64,000 bases of DNA from Candidatus Latescibacterota bacterium (GTDB lineage: Bacteria; Latescibacterota; UBA2968; UBA8231). The DNA lies in contig SLHA01000048.1 of the NCBI GenBank assembly GCA_007136405.1, forward strand, positions 25,211 through 89,210, written 5' to 3'. Shown here one piece after another: positions 43,372 through 52,810 of the stretch (within the stretch, counting starts at the first letter, position 1; the number at the start of each line of letters is the position of its first letter). The position numbers and the translations under genes were made by a program. Under the pieces are notes generated by a model. That model had not been told where the DNA came from. It saw nothing but the letters and a program-made list of their open reading frames with translations, and did no database searches.

Positions 43372-44090
43372 TTCACTCTCAAGCCTAGGCGACGCCAGCG
43401 AACCCTTTGTGGCAGAGTCTGTAACCGGTGTTTCCATATTCCCTGACGAGACCCCGCTGGAAACAGCGAGCAGGACCAGTATACATAGCGCGCACGCCCC
43501 AGAACCGCCGACATGGGCACGGGCCCCCAATGGCGGCTGTCCCGGCTTCGATCCCGGTTGTCACCAACCACGTACAGCGCCTGCGACGGCACCCGAACCG
43601 GATCATGGTTGTCACGCGGGCTTTGCTCCGCAGGCAGTATGCGGACATCCTCGTACTTGGAGTAGGGCGGATCCACGACCCGCTGCTCGTCCACGTAAAT
43701 CACCTTGTTGCGCACATCGACCACCTGACCGGCCACTGCGATACATCTTTTTACATAGAGCTTACGCGAATCCGCCGGCGAACGCACGACTACCAGGTCG
43801 CCGGGAGCGGGGTCGGTCCAACCGGGAATCCGCCAGTTGGTAAATGGGACCACGGGTCCATAGCCGATCTTGTCCACCAGGAGGTACTCCCCCACCAGAA
43901 TCGTGTCTTCCATGGAGCGGGACGGTACGCGGTAACCCTGCACCACGAACACCCGGAGCAGGAGAGTGAGCAGGAGAATTCCGCCGGCAATACGCCAGCA
44001 CCGCCGCCAGGTGGTCGAGCCGGAGGCTGGCGGCCGTCTGCGGCTCTTCCGCGGACGTGTGCGGGGCGAGATCGTCAGCGTTTTGGCCAT
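43368..44090 (-). CDS. lepB: Signal peptidase I
   Basis: A 240-residue type I signal peptidase with one N-terminal membrane helix (IAGGILLLTLLLRVFVVQGY). Catalytic Ser59 is in VPSRSMEDTI and Lys114 in YVKRCIAVAGQ; the third conserved box is VVGDNRDRSRDSRHWGPVP. It removes signal peptides of the many exported proteins in this window. It begins directly after the lepA stop and its own stop overlaps hemW, the usual lepA-lepB pairing. Confidence 0.95.
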   Translation of the reverse strand: MAKTLTISPRTRPRKSRRRPPASGSTTWRRCWRIAGGILLLTLLLRVFVVQGYRVPSRSMEDTILVGEYLLVDKIGYGPVVPFTNWRIPGWTDPAPGDLVVVRSPADSRKLYVKRCIAVAGQVVDVRNKVIYVDEQRVVDPPYSKYEDVRILPAEQSPRDNHDPVRVPSQALYVVGDNRDRSRDSRHWGPVPMSAVLGRARYVYWSCSLFPAGSRQGIWKHRLQTLPQRVRWRRLGLRVK

Positions 44091-45890
44091 CTAGTCCTCA
44101 AGCTGGAGTGCTGCCAGAAAGGCCTCCTGGGGTATCTCCACCTTGCCGAACTGTTTCATTCTTTTTTTGCCTTCCTTCTGGCGTTCAAGCAGTTTGCGCT
44201 TGCGGGTGACGTCGCCGCCATAACACTTGGCGATGACATTCTTGCGGAAGGCGCGCACCGTGGTCCGGGCGATCACCTTGGAACCGACAGCGGCCTGGAT
44301 GACCACTTCGAACATCTGACGCGGTATCAACTCCTTGAGCTTGGAACAGAACTTCTGGCCCCATTCGAACGCCTTGTCACGATGGATGATGACCGACATC
44401 GCATCCAGTGCCTCGCCGTTGATCATCAGATCCAGGCGCACCAGATCGCTGGGCCGCATCTCCTTGAACTCATAATCGAACGAGGCGTAGCCACGCGACA
44501 CGGACTTGAGACGATCATAGAAATCTATGACGACTTCGGCGAGTGGCATCTCGAAATGCAACATGGCTCTGCTGGGATCCAGATACTCGGTGTTCAGGTA
44601 GATGCCACGCCGGTCCGTGCAGATTTTCATGATCGACCCGATATAGTCCACGGGAACCAGGATCTGCACGGCGAGGATGGGCTCCTCCAGCCGTTCGACC
44701 ACTGCTGCCGGCGGTAATAACGAGGGATTGTCCACCTCCAGGCATTCACCTGACTTGGTATAGGCCTGGTAGCCGACGGTGGGCAGTGTGGTGATGATGT
44801 CGACATCATGCTCGCGGTCCAGCCGCTCCTGCACGATTTCCATGTGCAGCATGCCCAGAAACCCGCAGCGGAAACCGAAGCCCAGGGCCGGCGAACTCTC
44901 CGGTTCAAAGGTAAACGCGGCATCGTTGAGTTTGAGGCGCTCCATAGCATCGCGGAGTTCCTCGTACTGGTCCGGGTTGACCGGGTAGAGCCCGCTGAAC
45001 ACCATCGGTTTCAGGGGCTGATAACCGGGCAGAGGCTCCAGGGATCCGGTTTCTGCGGGCACCACCGTGTCGCCGACACGGGCTTCTTCCAGTGCTTTGA
45101 TCCCCGCGATGAGGTATCCCACTTCACCAGTGTGCAGTGCGTCAGCAGGAACCCGGTCCAGCCGCAGAAGCCCCACTTCCTCGACATCGTAGCGCAGCCC
45201 CGTAGAGAACAGACGAACACGGTCACCCTTGCGGATCTTCCCGTCGACCACCCGGATGAAACCGATGACACCGCGGTATTGATCGTACAAGGAGTCGAAG
45301 ACCAGAGCCCGCAACGGCCCGTGCACTTCACCGGCCGGAGCGGGAATCCGATGCACCACCGCTTCCAGGACCGCTTGCACTCCGGAACCGTTCTGGGCGC
45401 TGATTTCCAGCATTTCGGCCTCGTCTCCACCCAGCAGATCATGCAGTTGCCGCCGGACCACCGCCGGTTGGGCACTGGGCATGTCGATCTTGTTGATGAC
45501 TGGAATGATGACCAGGTCGTTCTGCAGCGCCAGCAGCAGATTGGTGACCGTCTGCGCTTCCACTCCCTGCGAAGCGTCCACGACCAGGATGGCTCCCTCG
45601 CATGCGGCCAGACTGCGTGAAACCTCGTAGCTGAAGTCGACGTGCCCTGGCGTATCGATCAGGTTGAGCTGATAGATCGTCCCGTCGACGGCGCGGTAGT
45701 TCATCCGCACGGCATGCGCCTTGATGGTGATCCCCCGCTCGCGTTCCAGATCCATGCTGTCCAGCACCTGCGCATGCATCTGTTTGGCGGTCAGGGTATG
45801 GGTCAACTCGAGCATGCGGTCTGCCAGCGTTGACTTGCCGTGGTCTATGTGTGCGATGATCGAGAAATTGCGTATGCGACTGATGTCCAT
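44091..45890 (-). CDS. lepA: Elongation factor 4 (LepA)
   Basis: A 599-residue translational GTPase: P-loop AHIDHGKST (13-21), DLERERGITIKAHAV switch region, DTPGHVDFSYEV, NKIDMP, then EF4-type C-terminal domain (KMKQFGKVEIPQEAF-like end). EF4 acts on stalled ribosomes. AAGG precedes the ATG. It begins the lepA-lepB-hemW run. Confidence 0.97.
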   Translation of the reverse strand: MDISRIRNFSIIAHIDHGKSTLADRMLELTHTLTAKQMHAQVLDSMDLERERGITIKAHAVRMNYRAVDGTIYQLNLIDTPGHVDFSYEVSRSLAACEGAILVVDASQGVEAQTVTNLLLALQNDLVIIPVINKIDMPSAQPAVVRRQLHDLLGGDEAEMLEISAQNGSGVQAVLEAVVHRIPAPAGEVHGPLRALVFDSLYDQYRGVIGFIRVVDGKIRKGDRVRLFSTGLRYDVEEVGLLRLDRVPADALHTGEVGYLIAGIKALEEARVGDTVVPAETGSLEPLPGYQPLKPMVFSGLYPVNPDQYEELRDAMERLKLNDAAFTFEPESSPALGFGFRCGFLGMLHMEIVQERLDREHDVDIITTLPTVGYQAYTKSGECLEVDNPSLLPPAAVVERLEEPILAVQILVPVDYIGSIMKICTDRRGIYLNTEYLDPSRAMLHFEMPLAEVVIDFYDRLKSVSRGYASFDYEFKEMRPSDLVRLDLMINGEALDAMSVIIHRDKAFEWGQKFCSKLKELIPRQMFEVVIQAAVGSKVIARTTVRAFRKNVIAKCYGGDVTRKRKLLERQKEGKKRMKQFGKVEIPQEAFLAALQLED

Positions 45891-46170
45891 CCAGGATGCC
45901 TTGTTAGTGACCTAAGCTCAATCCATGTAACAAGATAAGAAAACGTCTGTGCGGGCTTGCGTCAATGCGCCGGTGCACTTTACGGTAGGTACTCGACGCA
46001 TGGTCCCGGGCGTTCGCTCTTGATGGCGTCCGGCCACAGGCTGGCAGGCGCAGCAGATTGCCCACCGGTAAGAGGGTGCAACCCGTGTTTCATCGGGTCG
46101 TGCGGGGATGATTCCACTGCACGTATCCGGCCTCACCCGGACGATGCTCCGGCGATTGACACCGCTCTGG

Positions 46171-48069
46171 TCAGGGGGTTCTGTCGAGCCTGGCTTGCAC
46201 CTCCTGCAACCCGGCTCGCGGCGGGTTGAAAGCCGGATTGAGCTGCAGCGCCCTGGTGTAGTGGTGCCGAGCCTGCAGCAGATGCGCACGGCTTCGTTCA
46301 CCGGTGTGCACCATGGAGAGGCTGACGTGCAGATTTCCCATATTGTTCAACAGGCGAAAATCCGCCGGGTTGATGTGATAGGCGCGCTCGTACGCCTGGC
46401 CGGCACGTTCGAACTCGCCCAGGTCGAAATAGGCCAACCCCAGGTTGGCGTAGGCCAGAGGATGATTGGGGCTGAGACGCAGTGCGCGCTCGTAGGCACG
46501 CACGGATTCCAGCAGCAGTTCCCGTTGAACCGCGTCCCGGACTGTGCGGCGCCGGGCCCTTTCGTGGAGGACCGACCCCAGATTGACCCGGGCATCGGCG
46601 TAGTGAGGATCCAGCCCCACGGCCCGCTGATAGGCGCTCTCCGCGGCGTCGATGTCGTCCAGCATGAAGTGGACCGCGCCGACGTTGTTGAGCCCGCGCA
46701 GACCCAACTCGCCCATCGGGTCCAACTCGATCGTCCGCCGGTAACTGGCCAGGGCCTGCTGCCAGTAGGCGTTGGCCTGTTCGACACAAGGCGCGCTCAT
46801 GGCCGCATTTTTGTGCGCGTTGCCGAGATACAGATGCACCCGGGGCATCAGCGGAGCCGTGCGAAGGGCAGCGTGCCAGAGGCTGTGCTCGTCACGCCAG
46901 TCGCGGTTGCGTTGCATGGTCATGCCGGCAAAGGTCAGCAACCATACCAGGGCCACAACCGAACCGCGGTGAAGGCGCGCGGAAAACAGATCGCGACCCC
47001 GCCGGCCGCCGCCCAACACCAGCGCCAGCGCCATGCACACGGCTGCGGCCGGCAGGTACAGACGCCGCTCGTTGACCAGAATATTGAGCGGCATGATCAT
47101 CACGGGCAGCATCGGCGCCGCACCCAACACCGCCAGAAACAAGATCCGCCGCCGTCCGCGCCGATAGCTGTGCAGCGCCAGAAACAGCAGCGTCAGGGCA
47201 AAGGCCAGACTGGTCAGCACCACCGTTCCATTGCGTGTCGCGGCGGTGAACTGCGGTTCCACATTGAGGTTCACCGGAAGTGCCAGGCGGTGAACATAAA
47301 ACGTGATCGCCTTGAGCTGCGTGAGCCATTGCGTCGACATGGACCGCACAGGGTTTCGTACCGAGTCGCTCAGGAAACCATTGAACCAGATGACACCGAC
47401 ATGGAACAGAGTCAAGCCCCAGAAAGGCCAGTGGCGCCGCACCAGCGACTGCACCCGGGTCCTCCATGGCGACGCAGTGCCATGGACAAGATCATAGGCC
47501 AGCAATACCGCTGGCATGGTGATCGGCGTCGCCTTGCTCAGCAATCCCAGGGCCATGGCGAGCAGGGTCAAGCCCCTCCCGTCAGCGTTCCCCTCCTGCG
47601 ACGCCCGCACGTACAGCCAGACACCGAGGAGGAAAAACAAGGCCGCCAGGCTCTCGCTGCGGCTGCTGATGTAGTTCACCGGCTCTGTGCCCAGAGGATG
47701 CACGGCGAACAGCAGTCCCGCCAGCAGGCCGGTATGCGGACAATCACTCAACCGCCGCGCCAGGGCCCCGACGGTCAGAGCGCAGAGCACATGCAGCAGG
47801 ATGTTGACCGCACGGAAGCCGGCAACCTCGTAGCTGCCGGCAGCGAAATTCAAAGCATAGGTCACCAGCAACAGCGGCCGGTACATCGCCTTGTCGGCAT
47901 CCACCGAGAACATGGCCGGGTCGATGAAGAAACGCGGCACATTGGCCAGGCTGCGCAGGTGGATGTTGTGCTGAATGGAGTGCTCGTCGTCGTAGTGAAA
48001 GCTGTTGTCCAACGAATTGGCATAGACGATGGCGCCCGCGGCGACGATCGCCAGCCAGCCGTATCTCAT
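46171..48069 (-). CDS. TMTC-like GT-C glycosyltransferase with C-terminal TPRs, copy 1 (last in array)
   Basis: A 632-residue membrane protein. The first helix is followed by NSFHYDDEHSI (Asp27-Asp28-Glu29), the acidic motif at the first periplasmic loop of GT-C enzymes. Shared array motifs are AMYRPLLLVTYALN, NYISSRSE, LLSKATPITMPAVLL, PLNILVNERRLYLP and QRNRDW. From about residue 400 come TPRs (LGLAYFDLGEFERAGQAYER and similar). Such proteins transfer a lipid-linked sugar to proteins, with TPRs on the acceptor side. GGGAGAACAGGAG precedes the ATG. It is the copy farthest downstream, separated by about 250 bases from copy 2. Confidence 0.8.
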   Translation of the reverse strand: MRYGWLAIVAAGAIVYANSLDNSFHYDDEHSIQHNIHLRSLANVPRFFIDPAMFSVDADKAMYRPLLLVTYALNFAAGSYEVAGFRAVNILLHVLCALTVGALARRLSDCPHTGLLAGLLFAVHPLGTEPVNYISSRSESLAALFFLLGVWLYVRASQEGNADGRGLTLLAMALGLLSKATPITMPAVLLAYDLVHGTASPWRTRVQSLVRRHWPFWGLTLFHVGVIWFNGFLSDSVRNPVRSMSTQWLTQLKAITFYVHRLALPVNLNVEPQFTAATRNGTVVLTSLAFALTLLFLALHSYRRGRRRILFLAVLGAAPMLPVMIMPLNILVNERRLYLPAAAVCMALALVLGGGRRGRDLFSARLHRGSVVALVWLLTFAGMTMQRNRDWRDEHSLWHAALRTAPLMPRVHLYLGNAHKNAAMSAPCVEQANAYWQQALASYRRTIELDPMGELGLRGLNNVGAVHFMLDDIDAAESAYQRAVGLDPHYADARVNLGSVLHERARRRTVRDAVQRELLLESVRAYERALRLSPNHPLAYANLGLAYFDLGEFERAGQAYERAYHINPADFRLLNNMGNLHVSLSMVHTGERSRAHLLQARHHYTRALQLNPAFNPPRAGLQEVQARLDRTP

Positions 48070-48316
48070 CTCCTGTTCTCCCTCGGTTCCGGCAGTCGCT
48101 GGACTGCCGTATCACACATCGCCGGGCTGCGATCGCGAGCTGGTTGGATGGGTGTCAAACGGCATGTCCGATACGGCTTTGCACGGCGACCGGGTTTCCG
48201 GCTATCCGCCCATGGATTCGTGGCCTCCCCCATGGCACCCCGATCATCGCACAGACGCCTCCAGGCGACGCAGTAGATCGGTGACCGCTTAGGCGACGAT
48301 GTCGACGATGCCTGGA

Positions 48317-50668
48317 TCATGGATCGCTCCGCAGTGTGGTCAGCCGCCGTTGCGCCACGTTGCGGCGTTGGTCGTCACGATCCCAGACCTGCAGGAAGGA
48401 CTGATACGCTGCCCGTGCCTGCTCGCGGCGCCCCAGTGCGTAGGCACTGCCGCCCAGACCGAACAAGGCGCGACCGTAACGTGCATCATGCTCGAGTGCA
48501 GCCTCGAACTGCTCTATGGCCTGCGCGTGCGCTCCAGCGGCAGCAAGGATCTCGCCCCATTCGGCCTGAGCCGGTAAATGCGTTGAATCCTGTTGGACGA
48601 GGGTTCGCAGAGGCCGTATCGCTGCCTCCCAATCCCCTGCCGCACGTTCGATTCGGGCCAGCTCGAAAAGCGCCGCCGGTAGATCGGGCTCCAGCTCCAA
48701 CACCTGGTTCACCTGTTGCCGCGCCGTTTCCAGCCGCTTCATATCACGGTTCGTACCGGCCAGGTTGAGCAGCACCCGGGCGCGGTCCGCGGGCCGTCGT
48801 GTCAGCGCCTGTTCGTACCAGATGGCGGCGCGTTCGGATTGGCCGCGACGATGGTAAACATTACCCAGGTTGTTGTACGGCTCGGGTTGCTCCGGCCAAA
48901 GTTCGATAGCGCGCAAAAAAGCCGCTCGCGCCTGATCCAGTCGATCAGCAGCGTATAGAGCCTGACCATAGTTGGCCCAGATGGCCCCGTGTTCGGGCGC
49001 CAGCCGTAATGCCTGCCGGTATACCTCTACCGCTCGATCCACCCTGCCGGCCCGGACCAGGGCATCGGCCTTGTTCTGCAACACCAGGGGACGCGACGGG
49101 TCGATCCGCAGCGCCCGATCATAATGGTCCAGCGCGGCCATCAGCAGTGAATCCTGCTGCGCCGGGTGCGCCGCGGTCAACGCTTTCTGCTGCAGCACCG
49201 TTCCCAGGTTGTTCAAGGCATCGGCATGTCCCGGACGCAGATCCAGCGCTCGCCGGTACGCCGCCAGCGCTCCGGTTGCCTCTCCATTCAACTGCAGTGC
49301 CCGGCCCAGATTGGTCTGGGCTCGATACATCAGAGGCCCCTTTCGTACCGCATCTTGCCACAGGCTCACCTCGTTGCGCCAAACCGCGTTGCGCTGTGCG
49401 GTCAACAAACATAGCACGAACAGGACCGGGAAGATCGCACGGCGGCGCCACGCCAGACTGGACAACAGCCAGGCCATACCGGCCAGGGGCAGGTACAACC
49501 GACGGTCGTTGACCAGCATATTCAGCGGCATGACCGTGGCCGGCGTCATGGTGATGATGCCGAAGGCCACGGCAAAGGCCGGCAGCGGCCGGCTCTGCCG
49601 CGTTCGCCACATGACCCCTGAGCCGGCGGCGATGACCAGGACGGCAGCGATAACCGGGCCCTTAAGGAGTTCGTGACTGGTGGCGAACTGCGGTTCCACG
49701 CTGAGTCGCACTGGCACGATCAACGTCAGCAGATAATGGACCGGCGCCTTGACCTGGGTCCATACCTGTGCTTCCCAGTCGCGCGCCGGCGCGGCCAGCG
49801 AAGCCGTCAGGAACCCATTGGCGACGATCAGCGCCAGATAGCCCGTGGCCAGCGCGGCATAAGGAAGGTAACGACGTATCGGGCGCAGCCGCCCTTGCAT
49901 CAGCAGATCATGGGCCATCAGGCACACGGGTGCGGTGATGACCACGGACTTGACCAGCAGCCCGCCAGCATACGCGACCAACCCCCACCTTGGCCAGACC
50001 CTGTTCCGGCGATCGCGCACGTGCAACCACAACACCAACAGGTAGAACAACGCCGCCAGCGACTCCGACCGGCTGCTGATATAGTTCACCGGCTCAGTAG
50101 CGACCGGATGCAGGGCGAAAAACAGAGCGGCCACCAGGGCAGACGTCTGCCCGGAGCACCAGCGCGGCGGCCAGGCCCACCCGGACGATGGTAGAGCGGC
50201 CGCAGACGCCGGCAGTGGCGAACCCCCTGCTTGCGCCGGCGGTGGTGAGCCGCTTGCTTGCGCCGGCAGTGGCGAACCCCCTGCTTGCGCCGGCGGTGGT
50301 GAGCCGCTTGCTTGCGCCGGTTGCTCGTCGTCATGATGCAGGTGGCGTGCAAGGCGCCACACCAGCAACGCACAACCGCAATGCAGCAGCCAGTTGAGCA
50401 CCAGGAAACCGCGGGCCCTATCACCGGTTACCGCATAGTTCAGGGTGTAGGTGACCAGCAGCAGCGGACGGTACATGCCGCGGTTCGAATCCGCGGAAAA
50501 GAGCCCGGGATCCGTGAAGAAGCGCGGTATGTTGGCCACCTCGCGTGTGGCCCGATTGTCCACCACCGAATGGAAGTCGTCGTAGTGGAAGGTGCCGTTG
50601 AAAGCGTTGGCGTACACCGCCAGGGTCAGCGCGACGATGCAGACGGCAACAGGCCATTCACGGCGCAT
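48317..50668 (-). CDS. TMTC-like GT-C glycosyltransferase with C-terminal TPRs, copy 2
   Basis: The longest copy, 783 residues. Motifs: TFHYDDFHSV at 26-35, GMYRPLLLVTYTLN, EPVNYISSRSES, LLVKSVVITAPVCL, WTQVKAPVHYLL, PLNMLVNDRRLYLP, QRNAVWRNEVSLW. The TPR region is longer than in other copies (about nine repeats, residues about 430-780). Between the second and third membrane blocks it carries a Gly/Pro/Ser/Ala repeat (units QASGSPPPA and GGSPLP) coded by 27-bp DNA repeats, absent from other copies. ATG at 50668 follows GGAGGGAG and overlaps copy 3 by 11 bases. Confidence 0.8.
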   Translation of the reverse strand: MRREWPVAVCIVALTLAVYANAFNGTFHYDDFHSVVDNRATREVANIPRFFTDPGLFSADSNRGMYRPLLLVTYTLNYAVTGDRARGFLVLNWLLHCGCALLVWRLARHLHHDDEQPAQASGSPPPAQAGGSPLPAQASGSPPPAQAGGSPLPASAAALPSSGWAWPPRWCSGQTSALVAALFFALHPVATEPVNYISSRSESLAALFYLLVLWLHVRDRRNRVWPRWGLVAYAGGLLVKSVVITAPVCLMAHDLLMQGRLRPIRRYLPYAALATGYLALIVANGFLTASLAAPARDWEAQVWTQVKAPVHYLLTLIVPVRLSVEPQFATSHELLKGPVIAAVLVIAAGSGVMWRTRQSRPLPAFAVAFGIITMTPATVMPLNMLVNDRRLYLPLAGMAWLLSSLAWRRRAIFPVLFVLCLLTAQRNAVWRNEVSLWQDAVRKGPLMYRAQTNLGRALQLNGEATGALAAYRRALDLRPGHADALNNLGTVLQQKALTAAHPAQQDSLLMAALDHYDRALRIDPSRPLVLQNKADALVRAGRVDRAVEVYRQALRLAPEHGAIWANYGQALYAADRLDQARAAFLRAIELWPEQPEPYNNLGNVYHRRGQSERAAIWYEQALTRRPADRARVLLNLAGTNRDMKRLETARQQVNQVLELEPDLPAALFELARIERAAGDWEAAIRPLRTLVQQDSTHLPAQAEWGEILAAAGAHAQAIEQFEAALEHDARYGRALFGLGGSAYALGRREQARAAYQSFLQVWDRDDQRRNVAQRRLTTLRSDP
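50208..50320. repeat. Four 27-bp tandem units inside copy 2 (ABAB)
   Basis: Units A (50208-50234, 50262-50288) and B (50235-50261, 50289-50315) alternate; the A copies are identical and so are the B copies. A and B differ at a few bases. They code nine residues each and keep the frame. Confidence 0.9.
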
Positions 50669-52658
50669 CAGTCGCTCCCTCCAGAGCCTCGACACGGGCG
50701 GCTGCGAACTCCTCGAACCGGGAATCCAGGCGTCCTCCGCGCCGGTACGCGTTGATGGCCTCCCCGTATGCACCGGAGCGCTCCCTGGCACTGCCCAGAC
50801 CGAGCCAGGCAGGGGCATACCGGGGACCATGGCGGATGGCGTTTTCGTAGGCCGCGATCGCCTGCTGCAGCTGTCCAGCCGTCATGTAGGCATTGCCCAG
50901 GTTCAACCAGGTGCGGGGATCGGCCGGATCCAGCTCCAGGGCGCGGCGGTGCGCCGCGAGTGCCGGTTGGATGGTCTCCAGCATCTGGTAGGCGTTGCCC
51001 AGGTTGTTCCATATAGCCGGATCTTGTGAAGACAGTTGCGCGGCACGCGCGTAGGCGGCGGCGCACTCGGCCCAGCGCTGCTGGGCCTGCCGGAGTTCGC
51101 CCAACGACTGCCAGAGAGACACCGCGGTGGAATCGCGGGCAATACCGGCCCACAGCGCCTGCTCGGTGCCCGGGAAATCCCCCTGCCGGCGCAGCAACGC
51201 CGCCATCTTGTCATACGCCGGTATGAAAGCTGGGTCACGCGCCAGCGCCCGGTTCAGCGCTGCCACGGCAGCCGGTGCTTGGCCCGCATCCGCCAGGGCC
51301 TGAGCCTTGAGCAGTTGTGGACGCGCCATCAGCGGCGCCTTGCGAGCCGCGTCAGACCATAGCACCAGTGGATCAGCCCATACCCGGTTGCGCTGCCAGG
51401 TGGACGCGCCCAGGCACAACAGAGTCGCCAGCGCTGCGCCGGCCACCCTTTGCCGCCGGTACCCGCTGGCGACCGCCACCTCCAGCAGCGCGGCGACACT
51501 CAGCGCGAAGAACGCCACCGGCAGGTACAACCGGCGTTCGTTGACCAGGACGTTCAACGGTACCAGCGAAGCCGGCGCCAATACCACCAGCGTCCAACCA
51601 TAGCTCACCAGACCCATCCCATGGGCCGCCCTTCCCTTCCAGACCAACACGCCGAGCGAAACCATCAGAGCCAGGGCCGCGACTACGACTGGATCTCGAG
51701 GACTGGTGGACACCAGAAACTGATGGTCCACACTCAGCGCCGATGGCCAGACCAGACTCTCCAGATAGAAGACCAGGGCCTTGACTTGAGTCCAGATCTG
51801 CTCGTGGTAGGGACGCACCGGAGCATCCACCATCGCTTTCCGGAAAAAACGCCACACGACGCCCAGATAGACGCAGCCAACCAGGGCCATGGCGCCGTAC
51901 AACCGGCGCTCGCGACGCAGGGCCGGCCGGTCGCACACCAGATCATGAACGGCCAGCAGGACGGGAAGGACGATGGCCACGGATTTGGCAAGCAGGCCAC
52001 ATACCAGGGCAGCGACGACCCACGTGGGGCGGCCGGATCCCCACACCCGCCAGGAGCGCCGGGCCACCGGACGACCGGCTGAGTCGGTGTCCGGCGCGGC
52101 GCGCGGCGGCTGCAGCGCATCTCCGGAGAAGCATGGCGCCGGTGGTTGAGACGACTCCGGCAGCGTCCGTGGCCGCCTGGCCAGATAAGCCCACAGACCG
52201 AGCAGCACGAACAACCCGGCCAGCAACTCCGAACGGCTGCTGATGTAGTTCACCGTTTCCGTGTTGACGGGATGAAGACCGAACAGCAGCGCCGCTCCAG
52301 CGGCGGCATGCGGCGTACGCAAGCAGTGCGACCCGAGGAAAAACAGCACTAGTGTGGCCAGTGCGTGCAAGGACACGTTGACTACGTGGTAACTCCAGAC
52401 GGCTGATCCGCTGACGGCATGATTGACAGCATAGGTCACCAGCAGCAACGGGCGGTACATGGCATTGGCCGGGTGGACCGAAAATAGTTCCGGTTCGACG
52501 AAGAAGCGCGGCACGTTCCGCAGCTGCCGGATATGAGGGTTGTCGGCAATCGAATGCAGGTCATCGTACACGAAGGGTCCATCCAGGGCATTCAAGTAAA
52601 CCAGCACCGGCAGCACCAGTAGCGTCAACCGGAACGACCAGCGGTTCATGGGAGGCAT
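50658..52658 (-). CDS. TMTC-like GT-C glycosyltransferase with C-terminal TPRs, copy 3
   Basis: A 666-residue copy with GPFVYDDLHSI, AMYRPLLLVTYAVN, TETVNYISSRSE, LLAKSVAIVLPVLL, EQIWTQVKALVFYL, SVDHQFL, PLNVLVNERRLYLP and QRNRVWADPLVLW. TPRs (NNLGNAYQMLETIQPALAAH, LNLGNAYMTAGQLQQAIAAY) occupy the last 230 residues or so. An extra Pro/Ala-rich loop (about 165-205) is not seen in the other copies at this site. ATG at 52658 is used; 52649 is possible. It overlaps copy 2. Confidence 0.8.
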   Translation of the reverse strand: MPPMNRWSFRLTLLVLPVLVYLNALDGPFVYDDLHSIADNPHIRQLRNVPRFFVEPELFSVHPANAMYRPLLLVTYAVNHAVSGSAVWSYHVVNVSLHALATLVLFFLGSHCLRTPHAAAGAALLFGLHPVNTETVNYISSRSELLAGLFVLLGLWAYLARRPRTLPESSQPPAPCFSGDALQPPRAAPDTDSAGRPVARRSWRVWGSGRPTWVVAALVCGLLAKSVAIVLPVLLAVHDLVCDRPALRRERRLYGAMALVGCVYLGVVWRFFRKAMVDAPVRPYHEQIWTQVKALVFYLESLVWPSALSVDHQFLVSTSPRDPVVVAALALMVSLGVLVWKGRAAHGMGLVSYGWTLVVLAPASLVPLNVLVNERRLYLPVAFFALSVAALLEVAVASGYRRQRVAGAALATLLCLGASTWQRNRVWADPLVLWSDAARKAPLMARPQLLKAQALADAGQAPAAVAALNRALARDPAFIPAYDKMAALLRRQGDFPGTEQALWAGIARDSTAVSLWQSLGELRQAQQRWAECAAAYARAAQLSSQDPAIWNNLGNAYQMLETIQPALAAHRRALELDPADPRTWLNLGNAYMTAGQLQQAIAAYENAIRHGPRYAPAWLGLGSARERSGAYGEAINAYRRGGRLDSRFEEFAAARVEALEGATDAP

Positions 52659-52810
52659 CTTCAAGGCATCCTCAGCCAGTGGCAGGTGGACAGGTCGATT
52701 CGAGCGCCACTTCCATCAGCAGAACGGTTCTACGTTCATTGGACCTGCATCCGCTGCGCCGGCAACCAGTCAGCACGGCTGCGCCGCTAACCGCCCCGCC
52801 AGCGCGCCGT

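Noticed and set aside
46108..48276. A plus-strand frame of 722 codons opposite glycosyltransferase copy 1
   Set aside because: It runs antisense to a gene with clear GT-C and TPR motifs, is Gln/His/Arg-rich, and has no ribosome site or family-like sequence; GC-rich antisense frames are often open.
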